DNA of 64,000 nt from Siphonodentalium dalli (lineage: Eukaryota > Mollusca > Scaphopoda > Gadilida > Siphonodentaliidae). A program made the translations under genes and the position numbers. The notes beneath the pieces were generated by a model. That model ran no database searches, had not been told where the DNA came from, and was given only the letters and a program-made list of their open reading frames with translations. Below, piece after piece: positions 60,101-63,534 of the stretch; the stretch's first letter is position 1, and each line of letters begins with the position of its first letter. The stretch is from assembly GCA_032622095.1 (NCBI GenBank), contig CP136062.1:151398875-151462874 (forward strand), read 5' to 3'.

Positions 60101-63100
60101 CCTTAAAAATTAGATGTAATGTGGAAAAGAGTTCCGGACATGTAGGCGGGGGTGGGTGGGACATCATCTCAAAAATAAGTTTTTGTCCGCAAGTTTAAAT
60201 TTGTGTTTCATATGCCTTTTTTTCATAATATATCATCAATTTTGACCCAGAAATGACCATAAACATTGTATACTTAAGTATATACTACATAGATCAGCAT
60301 ATATTTTTATAAAGGAGTGGGGTACATGCATCACTTCAGAACCCACATTCAACCCCTCTGCTGGATGCATAGAATTCATCACTGTTCCAGATTGTGACCC
60401 GAAAAATATTTGGCACTATCGGCTGCGAATTATAAAAAAAACCTGTTGCAAAACAAAAATGGGGGTGGTGTGTGCCAAGATAGGTCAAATGAAAAAAAGC
60501 GCCTATGTGTCCGGAACGTTTGTCCATCACCCACTGTCAACATGGTTATTTTCTTATTATACTGTCGCCGGTATATCTGTTTATTTTCTTATTATACGGT
60601 TGCCGGTATATCTGTTTTATTTTCGTATTTAAATATATATATATACGGTTGCCTGTATGTATATATATTTATTTTCTTATTATATACGGTTGCCGGTCTA
60701 TATGTTTTCAGAAGAAGGACGTTGCTCGAGCGATTAAGAAGTACGGTGATAAGAACATCATGTGGTCGTTTGACGGAATGTTACGATTATCGCCGACAGC
60801 GATGAGTAACCTGTTCGTCGATACACTGGACAAAATAAACGCCACTATTGAAGAAGTGCTGAAGAAAGACGAAGTTCATGGTAAGACTATTTGCATTATA
60901 AAAACTTCATTCTGGCTTGATCATATGATCAAGCCAATTTTCAAATGAATACGGACAATTCGGTTTCTCAGAATAATACAGAATTCATTGTCAACGACAA
61001 ATTATATAAAAAAATAAATGATTTCTTCACATTCTGTGTACATGATGGCAGTGTTCAATTCAGTGTAGCAGGGGACTGAACTCTGCCTTTCTGTCCAGCG
61101 TAACGTGGGACTGAACTCTGCCTTTCTGTATACTTTAACAGGGGACTGAACTCTGCTTTTCTGTCCAGCGTAACAGGGGACTGAACTCTGCATTTCTGTA
61201 TAGTATAGCAGGGGACTGAACTCTGCCTTTCTATCCAGCGTAACAGGGGACTGAACTCTGCTTTTCTGTCCAGCGTAACAGGGGACTGAACTCTGCATTT
61301 CTGTATAGTATAGCAGGGGACTGAACTCTGACTTTCATTACAGCGTACTCTAGCTTCATTGCAGTTTGCTCGAACGCTGGGGTTAGACCATAATAAAGCT
61401 TTCGTGAATTATAAAATAGATGTATTTGAATATGTTAGCATCTACGTGTTTTCGGAAATACTTGTATCATTGAATTTAAATGTTTCTTTAACTCTTTCTA
61501 TACTAAATGGATTCTCCCAGTCAGTTAAAACGTGTACATCCGAATGGTCCATTTTTATGTGGCGAGATGTTAAGGTGATAAAAGCAGACGACATATAGAT
61601 AAATGTGTAGAAGGAGCCCTATTTATTGAGGGAAATGTTTCGATAATAAGATCAACAAACGACCTATGTGATAACCATTCAGTATTCACCAATGAATCAA
61701 TGATCCTTTAGTATATAACGAGTTAACCACACAATATATCTGCACTTTGCAGTAAGTTTCATACTAGAACTTCTCTAATGTAACAAAGTTCTTGTTGCTC
61801 TTCCAGATCTGAAGTACATGTTTCTTGTTGGTGGTTTCGCTGAATCTGCCATTCTGCAAGAATCGATTAAGCTAAAGTTCGGAAGAACACTGAAGGTTCG
61901 AATTCCCAGAGACACCAGCATGAGTGTTCTTAAAGGTTCGTGTGTATTTAGTTGCACCATTTATAACAGAATGGCAAACTCCATGCAGCGCCCTCTACGT
62001 TATCACTGCGATATAGCACTGCCACAAGGATGGTACTCTGCGGACCGATACATCTATTTTTACATATCGTCGGAACTATATTTAGTCACCTATTATCTTA
62101 TTTTGACCACCAAAAGTTTGCAATAATGGTAATTCTTTCGGTATTGATAAGAACAATATGAACTGAGCCAAACATAGACAATTTTAATCCTAAAACATAA
62201 GAACTAAGAACACTTAAGAAATCCTTACCAAATGTCCTTATGGCAGTGGTATCTCAGCGGAGCGATGGGAGATAACTCTGCCTGGAGTTTGACAGATAGG
62301 ATGTTATTTACAATTACACATACTGTAGACAATTTGATTCGCAACGAGTAACCAATATGCAGTATATTGCTCGTGGTGACATAGTCCTGCCAGGCTGTCT
62401 TTCTGCAACCGAATGAATAAATGCTTTAATAACTCAATCATGATGAATTCGTATGTATGTCCATTTTCAATGTACCTTATGTAACATAATTATATATTTG
62501 GTGGATAAATAAACAATGTTTAACCAACACGTTTTGGGAAATGTTATACTATAGTTGACAGTGGTTAGCATTATTTTTTGGTAATTAATCAATTATGATA
62601 AGTACTTTTTTTTAAAGACAATTTGTTGTTGACATCTGATGATACGGGGACCACCGAATCGGAATGTGTACCTTTAATACCCTGACCGATTATGTGGCAT
62701 TTAATATAATAAGAATGTGGTATGTACCCCTTCATTAACTTGATCTGTTTGCAGGTGCTGTAATGTTCGGAATCGATCCAACTGTTGTGTTTGTAAGGAG
62801 GTCACGGCTAACATACGGAGTGGGTGTTCTCAACCGTTTCAACTCTACGAAGCACCCCAAAGAAAATATGGTTCGTCGTGACAGTGTAGACTGGTGCACA
62901 AACGTTTTCGATAAGTTTGTTCTGGTAGACCAGGCAGTCACCCTTGGTGAAATAGTTCTGCGGAGCTACACGCCCGCTAGGCCAAAGCAGAAGACAAGTG
63001 TGATTAACATTTACTGCAGCGACACGCCTGATGTTGATTTCATAAATGACCGAGGTGTGAAAAAGTGTGGCACCCTTCGATTGGACCTCAATGGTTTCCC

Positions 63101-63233
63101 GGGTGAGGGCGCTCCGAAACGGCGGGAAATTCAAACGAAAATGACTTTCGGAGATACGGAGATTAAAGTTAGTGCTCTTGACGTGTCGACGGCAGAGTGT
63201 GTCAAAGCAACTATCGACTTCTTGAATAAATAG
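15717..63233 (+). CDS. HSPA12-like atypical Hsp70 with giant SR-rich N-terminus (11 exons, 1842 aa)
   Basis: Joined exons 15717-17028, 38410-40551, 42255-42736, 46926-47147, 51236-51428, 52656-52730, 58624-58746, 59640-59842, 60712-60880, 61807-61935 and 62755-63233 give 5529 bases, 1842 codons plus TAG, with GT-AG borders and matching phases throughout. Residues about 1221-1842 form an HSPA12-type Hsp70 ATPase: phosphate-1 [13 protein letters not shown] (1222-1234), connector VITVPAIW (1365-1372), LEPEAAS (1402-1408), phosphate-2 [10 protein letters not shown] (1481-1490), [14 protein letters not shown] (1504-1517), adenosine motif FLVGGFAE (1646-1653). HSPA12 proteins lack the canonical Hsp70 peptide-binding domain and EEVD tail, as here. 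The preceding ~1,220 residues are mostly low-complexity, with an RS domain in exon 2. Human HSPA12A/B are about 680 residues, so the extension is unusual. The HSPA12 family is known to be expanded in bivalves. The function of this member (probably cytosolic or nuclear) is inferred only. Confidence 0.85.
16800..16823 (+). repeat. Coding CAA/CAG run (Q8)
   Basis: Seven CAA codons and one CAG encode eight glutamines within exon 1. Such runs are prone to length variation. Confidence 0.95.
17497..17770 (+). mobile_element. hAT MITE, 5' fragment
   Basis: It begins CAGAGACGTGAAGAAAGGGG and follows the left part of the 50020-51139 element: the GTCCCCCACCAAATTTGGTC block, the GTTGTTTTTAGACCAA block and TTTTCCAACCTTATAGGGG. 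The right part is missing. Confidence 0.7.
18180..18330. mobile_element. Decayed TGACCC-family MITE core
   Basis: It carries CCTGTGCCAATATATTCTCTTATATGTGCGAG and a GATATATGCGAGGCTCCCTATGG segment, diverged versions of the hairpin core found intact at 19620-19685, 26900-26945 and other sites. The outer ends are lost. Confidence 0.55.
18525..18905. mobile_element. GAGATCCTCTATA-ended repeat, diverged copy
   Basis: It shares with 26515-26848 and 54222-54564 the central palindrome-like stretch (AATTTAGTG, CTCGGCTCGAAT, TTGATAAATT equivalents), the ATCACATAATGTG block and the terminal AGAGATCCTCTATATA. It is the most diverged of the three copies. Confidence 0.6.
19565..20027 (-). mobile_element. 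TGTGACCCGCCATATC MITE, copy 1
   Basis: Inverted termini TATGTGACCCGCCATATCAA (left) and TTGATATGGCGGGTCACATA (right) flank two long hairpins. Each hairpin pairs AATGCATTCTCTTATATATG with its reverse complement around a GTCGACC/GGTCG centre. The middle segment (GGGAGCCCCACACATATATA) is reversed relative to copies 2 and 3. The TA at each end fits a Tc1/mariner-type target site. There is no transposase. Confidence 0.82.
20382..20720. other. Intron sequence with G- and C-rich runs
   Basis: A segment near 20388 (CAAGATGGCCGCTGGCAGCCATG) resembles the unit of the 25160-26265 array in reverse complement. GGTGGGGGTAGGTGGG near 20614 and a 19-base C run near 20685 follow. Nothing coding is seen. Confidence 0.4.
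20882..21369 (+). mobile_element. GGTACTCAATCCG MITE, full copy
   Basis: A 488 bp element with the same inverted ends as 6964-7450 and near-identical interior, including GGTCAAAAATATTTGATTCG and the GTTGTTGTTGGAAT stretch. The high identity indicates recent activity of the family. Confidence 0.85.
21640..21800. mobile_element. Decayed TGACCC-family core
   Basis: Contains TGTGCCAGTACATTTTCTCATATATGCGAG and, in reverse, TATATAAGAGAATGCACTGACACAGGG, diverged arms of the hairpin core seen in the 19565 element. The outer termini are absent. Confidence 0.55.
22030..22260. mobile_element. GATAATAAGTTCAACA-family element with terminal hairpin
   Basis: It begins near AACCCTTTCGATATTGG and ends with a hairpin. 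AAATGTTCAGATAATAAGTT plus CAACA (about 22188-22212) pairs with its reverse complement at about 22222-22247. Related copies are at 29470-29900, 43470-43560, 43965-44045 and 61485-61690, and the 620-935 array is probably derived from it. Confidence 0.6.
22282..22690. mobile_element. AATCACGTGG-ended element, decayed copy
   Basis: The left end GGGAATCACGTGGTTTCGAG followed by GTTGGTGAGTACCACGCATTCAA matches the left end at 40573. The right side (CGCCATTTTGAAC, GAATGCATTC at about 22660-22685) resembles the inner right end at 41255. The final CACGTGATTCCCC terminus is missing. Confidence 0.55.
23590..23742. mobile_element. AATCACGTGG-family right end
   Basis: Ends GAAACCACGTGATTCGATCCCC, the inverted terminus of the 40573-41304 family, preceded by GATACTCATCTACTC. 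It could be the partner of the left end at 22282 (a 1.46 kb element) or a separate fragment. A 183-codon minus-strand frame (23141-23692) overlaps it and is not supported as a gene. Confidence 0.5.
23750..24305. repeat. Interspersed repeat related to 41740-41900 and 44985-45130
   Basis: Blocks such as AGAGATCATACTCCACCAGTAC, CTGACCGGTTCTGA, GGGAACTTGATAACAAACAA and AATACTTGTTCCT recur near 41755-41875 and 44990-45115, and in reverse at 46775-46840. Boundaries are unclear. Confidence 0.5.
24311..24448. repeat. Tandem repeat, 35 bp unit, about four copies
   Basis: Units of GATAGCGAAAGATACCTAAT followed by CGGGGTTCACGATTA repeat head to tail; the last copy is diverged (GATAGCGATTGATATTC). Confidence 0.85.
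25160..26265. repeat. Degenerate tandem array, about 160-175 bp unit, six copies
   Basis: AAAACATGGCCGCC-like segments recur at about 25379, 25536, 25691, 25864, 26035 and 26203. Each is followed by CCATCTTGGAGTTACTC, ACTAAATCCTTT, CTCTCATCCGATCGTCACC, an AAACTTCATATGGATC block and TGGGAGCTTACC. The copies are diverged. The unit size and arrangement resemble the cores of the 48112, 54975 and 56093 elements, though the sequence is different. Confidence 0.8.
26515..26848 (-). mobile_element. GAGGATCTC-ended repeat with 70 bp palindrome
   Basis: TTCTATTTTATACGGAATTT through CCGAGGTTTACCGAGGCTCA forms a long palindrome (about 26535-26665). It is followed by TATCACATGATC, ACGTCATCGCACGCGC and GGCAAATTATGTGATA. 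An inverted copy lies at 54222-54564. The element abuts the TGACCC MITE that starts at 26855. Confidence 0.72.
26855..27285 (+). mobile_element. TGTGACCCGCCATATC MITE, copy 2
   Basis: Same inverted termini and central GGGGCTCCCTGCAGGGTAAT block as copies 1 and 3. The left hairpin is collapsed here: TTCTCTTATATAAGAGAA without the GTCGACC centre. The right hairpin is complete. Confidence 0.83.
27601..27860 (+). mobile_element. tRNA-derived SINE
   Basis: A tRNA-like head carries an A box (TGGCTCATCGGTTAGAGG, from 27609) and a B box (GGTTCAAATCC, 27669-27679), the internal Pol III promoter. The body ends GACATTAAACCCC followed by (AATC)n to about 27860, a 3' tail common in molluscan SINEs. It is too long and mispaired to be a functional tRNA gene. 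No target-site duplication was recognised with confidence. Confidence 0.8.
28430..28510. repeat. Short tandem repeat, about 33 bp unit, 2.5 copies
   Basis: AATGACACTGGGTGGTACCT plus AAGCTCACAT is repeated at about 28437, 28468 and 28498, the last copy diverged. Confidence 0.8.
28925..29375. mobile_element. MITE with GGTTACACTGGTGTAAA ends and CATA duplication
   Basis: GGTTACACTGGTGTAAA on the left is mirrored by TTTACACCAGTGTAACC on the right, 451 bp overall. CATA flanks both sides and may be a 4 bp target duplication. The interior has no transposase. The superfamily is not assigned. Confidence 0.75.
29470..29900. mobile_element. GATAATAAGTTCAACA-family element
   Basis: It starts near CTAAATGAACTCTCCCAGTC and AGTTAAAACGTATACAT, also found near 61505-61535, and ends with the TTAAGTTCAACAAACGA and TCGTTTGTTGAACATATTAT hairpin plus a TACTCATGAATGATGCTTTGG tail. 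It is similar to 22030-22260 and 61485-61690. Confidence 0.6.
30021..30101. repeat. CT dinucleotide microsatellite
   Basis: About 40 uninterrupted CT repeats. It is likely to vary in length between individuals. Confidence 0.97.
30466..30845 (-). repeat. Interspersed repeat, inverted partner of 8270-8643
   Basis: Starts GATGTGAAACACTCCGGTAG and ends near GAACAAGTACATAATATG, following 8270-8643 in reverse complement over its whole length. The two copies lie about 22 kb apart. Confidence 0.7.
31362..32755. repeat. Tandem segmental duplication, about 530-550 bp, 2.6 copies
   Basis: TCGCGGAAAGTATGATTTAC begins copies at about 31362 and 31915, and a diverged third at 32446. Each copy contains GGGACTATATGACAACAGGC, AATATAGAAAATTAC, ATGATATCATGGATATATGA and TGGTGGGAAATGTTCCGATA in order. 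The third copy is cut short by the element at 32755. Confidence 0.85.
32755..33104 (+). mobile_element. TTAACCCTTTACCCAAC MITE, copy 1
   Basis: Ends TTAACCCTTTACCCAACA and TGTTGGGTAAAGGGTTAA are inverted. A TTAA target followed by CCC fits the piggyBac pattern. Inside is the same pair of CATTCTCTTATATATGCGAG hairpins found in the TGACCC family, joined here to a unique CTTCGGTCTGTCTCAATAGA segment. A copy in the opposite orientation is at 51835-52212. Confidence 0.78.
33293..33764 (+). mobile_element. TGTGACCCGCCATATC MITE, copy 3
   Basis: Inverted termini as in copies 1 and 2, two hairpins (the second with a 6 bp insertion at its centre), and the GGGGCTCCCTGCAGGGTAAT middle. It has the same orientation as copy 2. 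Confidence 0.83.
33785..33893. repeat. Near-perfect palindrome, about 48 bp arms
   Basis: GAGGGAGACATTGAGATTTG through AACGGAATGTCTCCC is mirrored after a short GGAGCGAAGCTCC centre. It is present in copy A of the 1.86 kb duplication and absent from copy B, where only the right-hand remnant TCAATGTCTCCC remains. Confidence 0.88.
34927..35063. repeat. Palindrome inside the copy A-specific insertion
   Basis: GGCGGATTCAACGTGGTCAT ... TTTGACCGCGA and CTGCATGAACCCC-type sequences are mirrored by GGGGTTCATGCAG, TCGCGGTCAAAA and CATGACCACATTGAAACCGCC. The arms are about 60 bp with a few mismatches. Confidence 0.8.
36963..37545. repeat. Tandem array, 28 bp unit, about 21 copies with higher-order structure
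   Basis: Units of TTTAATATGCCTAGCAGACA plus TCCTCNCN are nearly identical except for the last four bases (CCCA, CGCC or CCCC). Read by variant, units 6-10 and 11-15 have the same order (CCCC, CGCC, CGCC, CCCA, CGCC), a 140 bp higher-order repeat. The final units are diverged. There are no unique spacers, so it is not a CRISPR array. Confidence 0.95.
38410..40551 (+). CDS. HSPA12-like gene, exon 2 (SR-rich)
   Basis: The exon follows TTTGTCTTTCAG and ends GACTG|GTAAGT; phase 1 at both ends, 2142 bp. Residues 438 to about 708 are rich in RS/SR dipeptides, poly-serine and S-P sites with K/R blocks ([37 protein letters not shown]), resembling RS domains of splicing regulators. A second poly-serine/acidic tract (SSSSEDEV) is at about 1080-1102. 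A ~45-residue segment starting DTSNISDIT is duplicated in tandem (about 870-954). Most of the rest is S/T/P/D-rich and probably disordered. RS domains are usually phosphorylated by SRPK/CLK kinases and drive nuclear-speckle localisation; whether this one does is inference. The long minus-strand frame opposite is a compositional shadow. Confidence 0.82.
39702..39965 (+). repeat. Internal coding duplication in exon 2
   Basis: Two tandem copies of about 45 codons each contain DTSNISDIT, PDIxPLSP, MPSW, a DVS motif and a terminal VxTE. The second copy starts about 39839. They are diverged at both nucleotide and protein level but aligned end to end, indicating an old in-frame duplication. Confidence 0.8.
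40552..42254 (+). other. Intron 2 of the HSPA12-like gene
   Basis: Donor GTAAGT, acceptor TTTTTTTCTTTCAG. Apart from the MITE at 40573-41304 and a repeat fragment at about 41740-41900 (shared with 23870-23960), it holds only AT-rich sequence. Confidence 0.8.
40573..41304 (+). mobile_element. AATCACGTGG-ended element with internal repeats
   Basis: GGGGAATCACGTGGTTTCGA plus GGTTGGTGAGTACCACGCATTCAAAAT is mirrored at the right end by ATTTTGAATGCGTGATACTC and CCACGTGATTCCCC; total 732 bp. The core has 2.5 diverged copies of a ~125-150 bp unit (TAACTTTAACAAATTTGAAC, CGATTTCAATAATTTT). It begins only 21 bp after the exon 2 donor without disturbing it. Confidence 0.8.
42255..42736 (+). CDS. HSPA12-like gene, exon 3 (start of ATPase)
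   Basis: Acceptor TTTCTTTCAG, donor CACAGTAAG|GTAATA; enters in phase 1 and leaves in phase 0. Residues 1152-1220 are an acidic linker ([18 protein letters not shown]). From 1221 the Hsp70 fold begins with [18 protein letters not shown], the phosphate-1 loop. The family-typical [13 protein letters not shown] and [13 protein letters not shown] segments follow. The linker has no in-frame ATG that could start a normal-length HSPA12, and the exon has a strong acceptor, so an upstream coding exon is required. Exon 2 is the nearest phase-compatible one. Confidence 0.93.
42956..43403 (+). mobile_element. GGTACTCAATCCG MITE, internally deleted
   Basis: Both inverted termini are intact (TTAAAGGTACTCAATCC and GGATTGAGTACCTTTAA). 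About 40 bp around the TCGACTCGAATCAAATATTG segment are missing near 43315 compared with 20882-21369, giving 448 bp. Confidence 0.85.
43470..44045. mobile_element. GATAATAAGTTCAACA-family remnants
   Basis: Two fragments (about 43478-43560 and 43965-44045) carry AACCCTTT, CATTGATGAGTAGTTA or TCATTGATGTGCAGTTA, and GATAATAAGTTCAACAAA. They may be the two ends of one decayed element. Confidence 0.5.
44138..44500. mobile_element. MITE with repeated GTGATAAAGTTACCC motifs
   Basis: The ends GGCTGAATAGGTCACTCTCA and CCGGTTTTCTG are mirrored by CAGAAAACCGG and TGAGAGTGACCTATTCAGCC. Inside the left end, GTGATAAAGTTACCCAGGTT occurs three times in direct orientation. On the right its inverse AACCTGGGTAACTTTATCAC occurs twice plus a partial copy. 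Such subterminal motif clusters are typical transposase-binding arrays. Confidence 0.82.
44900..46860. repeat. Region bounded by inverted repeat segments
   Basis: CTTAGGGTGGATACACACATGCATG near 45251 recurs inverted near 46605-46630. The ACCGGTACAAAATCTGGGAA to GGGAACTTTATAA segment (44988-45070) has inverted counterparts near 46780-46840. The two arms could be the ends of one ~1.9 kb element or separate insertions. The interior shows a C run at 45769 and no coding evidence. Confidence 0.5.
46926..47147 (+). CDS. HSPA12-like gene, exon 4
   Basis: Phase 0 at both ends, 74 codons (1313-1386), donor GAG|GTAACT. It encodes [14 protein letters not shown], a helical segment ([16 protein letters not shown]) and [21 protein letters not shown], the first connecting motif of the Hsp70 ATPase. 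The sequence is strongly HSPA12-like, where the VPAIW motif replaces the VPAYF of canonical Hsp70s. Confidence 0.93.
47203..47284 (-). mobile_element. GGTAC MITE fragment with GTT run
   Basis: A GTTGTT microsatellite leads into GACCGAGTACCTTTAA, the terminal sequence of the GGTAC family. The GTT run corresponds to the GTTGTTGTTGGAAT stretch near the right end of full copies, expanded here. Confidence 0.55.
48112..48974 (+). mobile_element. Tandem-core element, copy 1 (about 170 bp units)
   Basis: Starts with a hairpin (TTATACCCCTTTTAAAAAAA then GGGGGGTATACTG), a pyrimidine-rich GTCTGTCCGTGCGTCC stretch and about four diverged ~170 bp units (ATCTCAATGAAATTTGGTA, GGATGTTCACTACTATGAGG, TTCCATTCTAGAGTTATTCA, TCTGGAAATGTTGG). 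Ends with GGCGGTATGC, GGTATGCACCGGACAACAGT and TCTCTTGTT. The same start and end flank 54975-56047. This layout matches the 'pearl'-type, probably Helitron-related, non-autonomous elements of bivalves; the superfamily is inference. Confidence 0.75.
50020..51139 (+). mobile_element. hAT-type MITE, second complete copy
   Basis: The 1120 bp element starts CAGAGACGTGGC and ends CCTCTAACCACGTCCCTG, flanked by an 8 bp direct repeat GCAACAAT (50012-50019 and 51140-51147). The interior is collinear with 9041-10206, including the TTGGAAATTTCATACCTGCC block, the CACCGGGCCGAACCATGGTC block and G/C runs. It lies entirely in intron 4, about 96 bp upstream of exon 5. Confidence 0.93.
51236..51428 (+). CDS. 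HSPA12-like gene, exon 5
   Basis: Enters in phase 0 and leaves in phase 1 (AAAG|GTAAGA), residues 1387-1450. It encodes [20 protein letters not shown] and then [11 protein letters not shown], the second connecting motif (LEPEAAS, in place of the NEPTAAA of canonical Hsp70). The remainder ([15 protein letters not shown]) is the start of the variable loop of HSPA12 proteins. Confidence 0.92.
51429..52655 (+). other. Intron 5 of the HSPA12-like gene
   Basis: Donor GTAAGA, acceptor GGTAATTACAG. It contains the inverted TTAACCC MITE (51835-52212); the rest is AT-rich without recognised features. Confidence 0.7.
51835..52212 (-). mobile_element. TTAACCCTTTACCCAAC MITE, copy 2
   Basis: Left end CACCCTTTACCCAACA and right end TGTTGGGTAAAGGGTTAA. 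Relative to 32755-33104 the hairpin pair comes first and the TATTTTAGGCTGTTGAAG segment second, so it is inverted. The left TTAA is degenerate. The hairpin core is nearly perfect. Confidence 0.78.
52656..52730 (+). CDS. HSPA12-like gene, exon 6 (small, tentative)
   Basis: Acceptor TTACAG, donor AGAG|GTTTGT; 75 bp, phase 1 at both ends, residues 1451-1475 ([20 protein letters not shown] and five more). It fills the variable loop between the LEPEAAS and DCGGGTVD motifs so that the spacing fits HSPA12 proteins. The acceptor tract and donor are weak. A better donor (ATG|GTAAGG) lies 54 bases earlier at 52676 and gives a 21-base microexon in the same phase. Skipping the exon also keeps the frame. 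Confidence 0.55.
52753..53097. repeat. Tandem repeat, about 57-60 bp unit, six copies
   Basis: Units of ATCTCGTGTCC or GGTCTCGTGTCC, then TCATGGTTAATGGTACCTGC and ATGTGTATTAACATAGC repeat head to tail. They show small length differences (an extra ATGT or GTAGGGT in some units). Confidence 0.9.
53562..54088. repeat. Tandem array, about 53 bp unit, roughly ten copies
   Basis: CATAGCGCCCTCCTATCCTC plus GCTACTCAAGCTCTCGGTGTTGAGTGGGTCAC recurs. Some units are extended by CATGTTTATTACAT, giving an alternation of short and long units. Sequence variants (GATGTCGAG versus GGTGTTGAG) follow the long units, suggesting a higher-order arrangement. Confidence 0.9.
54222..54564 (+). mobile_element. GAGATCCTC-ended repeat, inverted copy
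   Basis: TATCACATAATTTGCCCATA through ATGACGTCACGCCG and ATTGATCATGTGATAAAA to the TCTATTTTATATGTAATTTA palindrome and final GAGAGATCCTCTATAGA. It follows 26515-26848 in reverse complement over its full length. Confidence 0.72.
54975..56047 (+). mobile_element. Tandem-core element, copy 2
   Basis: It has the same start hairpin (TTATACCCCCTTTAAAAAAA, then a G run and TATACTG), an expanded TCCG tetranucleotide run (55027-55085) and the same terminal GGTATGCACCGGACGACAGT and TCTCTTGTT as 48112-48974. About five ~170 bp units lie between. The different unit numbers in the two copies suggest expansion or loss of units within the element. Confidence 0.75.
56093..56991 (+). mobile_element. Tandem-core element, different family (about 160 bp units)
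   Basis: It starts TTATCCCCCGTCAAATTG with a hairpin to TTGCGGGGGATA, then TCCG-rich sequence and four to five units of CAACGGATTTCAAAGATTTT, GGTATATGAGTTCAC, GAGTTCGCAAGCCAGGTCCG and GGAGTTATTGGACTTTG. It ends GGCGGGGGATACCGCC and CTGCTTGTT. The organisation is parallel to 54975-56047 but the unit sequence is unrelated. It lies immediately downstream of that element. Confidence 0.72.
58555..58670 (+). repeat. 58 bp tandem duplication of the exon 7 border
   Basis: 58555-58612 and 58613-58670 are the same sequence, from TACTCTTCCAG through GTTCTCGGTATATGGTAGTA to ACAGTTGATATA, differing by three bases where copy 1 has GGCGGATGTACAG and copy 2 GGCGGTGGGACAG. Both carry the splice acceptor. Only copy 2 keeps the GGGT of the phosphate-2 motif and the frame into exon 7. 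The 58 bp period is not a multiple of three, so splicing to copy 1 shifts the frame and reaches a TGA. Confidence 0.93.
58624..58746 (+). CDS. HSPA12-like gene, exon 7 (phosphate-2 motif)
   Basis: The acceptor CTCTTCCAG of the second repeat copy is used; phase 1 at both ends, 123 bp, donor ATAG|GTATGA. It encodes [20 protein letters not shown] (the phosphate-2 loop) and [13 protein letters not shown], which lines the nucleotide pocket. The CGGG of this loop is intact. The competing upstream acceptor at 58565 would give a frameshifted product. Confidence 0.93.
58747..59639 (+). other. Intron 7
   Basis: GTATGA ... CTTCCATTTCAG. No recognised repeats; AT-rich throughout. Confidence 0.8.
59640..59842 (+). 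CDS. HSPA12-like gene, exon 8
   Basis: Enters in phase 1 and leaves in phase 0 (GTCAAG|GTATAT), residues 1517-1584. It encodes [20 protein letters not shown], then [20 protein letters not shown] and [10 protein letters not shown], all characteristic of the HSPA12 family. Confidence 0.93.
59843..60711 (+). other. Intron 8
   Basis: GTATAT ... TATGTTTTCAG. A short array (60540-60706) of about 40 bp units sits directly before the acceptor; otherwise no features. Confidence 0.8.
60540..60706. repeat. Tandem repeat before exon 9
   Basis: TTATTTTCTTATTATACTGT or ACGGTTGCCGGTATATCTG units recur about four times with length variation. The last unit runs up to the exon 9 acceptor, so the polypyrimidine tract is itself part of the array. 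Confidence 0.75.
60712..60880 (+). CDS. HSPA12-like gene, exon 9
   Basis: Enters in phase 0 and leaves in phase 1 (CATG|GTAAGA), residues 1585-1640. It encodes a lysine-rich segment ([15 protein letters not shown]), then [16 protein letters not shown] and a helix ([17 protein letters not shown]), matching the lobe II helices of HSPA12. Confidence 0.92.
61066..61340. repeat. Tandem repeat, about 35 bp unit, eight copies
   Basis: GGGGACTGAACTCTGCCTTT is followed alternately by CTGTCCAGCGTAACA and CTGTATAGTATAGCA, so the array also has a ~70 bp two-unit period. A related single copy (GGGGACTCAACTCTGATT) lies in the 3' flank near 63588. Confidence 0.88.
61485..61690. mobile_element. GATAATAAG-family element, partial
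   Basis: AACTCTTTCTATACTAAATG, TCTCCCAGTCAGTTAAAACG, AAAAGCAGACGACATA and GAGGGAAATGTTTCGATAAT are collinear with 29470-29840 and 22030-22210. Confidence 0.6.
61807..61935 (+). CDS. HSPA12-like gene, exon 10 (adenosine motif)
   Basis: Phase 1 at both ends, 129 bp, donor AAAG|GTTCGT. Residues 1641-1683 include [19 protein letters not shown], the adenosine-binding motif (GGF/GGS type) of the actin/Hsp70 fold, then [16 protein letters not shown]. The donor is weak at +3/+4, but its position and phase agree with the protein family. Confidence 0.92.
61936..62754 (+). other. Intron 10
   Basis: GTTCGT ... GATCTGTTTGCAG. It includes an inverted GGTAC-family fragment (62526-62677); otherwise nothing recognised. 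Confidence 0.8.
62526..62677 (-). mobile_element. GGTAC-family MITE fragment, inverted
   Basis: It reads AACACGTTTTGGGAAATGTT, TGGTTAGCATTATTTTTTGG, AATCAATTATGAT and ends GGAATGTGTACCTTTAA. This is the reverse complement of the left part of the 5234 and 8715 copies. The other end is missing. Confidence 0.7.
62755..63233 (+). CDS. HSPA12-like gene, exon 11 (C-terminus)
   Basis: The last coding exon, residues 1684-1842, ends with TAG at 63231-63233. It encodes [68 protein letters not shown] and [15 protein letters not shown], ending with IDFLNK. This is the full HSPA12 C-terminus, with no canonical Hsp70 substrate-binding domain or EEVD tail. Confidence 0.95.
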
Positions 63234-63534
63234 TTGAAAGAAAGACGAGAACAGGATGTTCCTGGTGGACTTGCGAATAAATTTTCGAAGGATTACCTCA
63301 ACTTATATGTACTCACAAGCTGCAAAACAGAGTTCAGTCCCCTCGCTACCCTATTTCTGACCGCTGCCGGCATGTGTATTTTCTTAATTAAATCTAACAT
63401 TTTTTTTATTGAAGTGTTTCGTCAGTTACAATTAATTCTGGCTTGGTCTAGACAATTTTCAATGAATATGGACAGTTCAGTACTCAAAATAATGCACAAT
63501 GAATTGTAACCTACAAAAATCTCAAATAAATAAA
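63234..63534 (+). promoter_or_regulatory. 3' UTR with polyadenylation signals
   Basis: Overlapping AATAAA signals at 63525-63530 and 63529-63534 lie about 300 bp after the stop codon. An earlier AATAAA is near 63277. The cleavage site is not visible from sequence alone. Confidence 0.6.

Larger units (their letters stand above)
60881..61806 (+). other. Intron 9
   Basis: GTAAGA ... TTGCTCTTCCAG. It contains the 61066-61340 tandem array and a GATAATAAG-family remnant (61485-61690). Confidence 0.8.
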
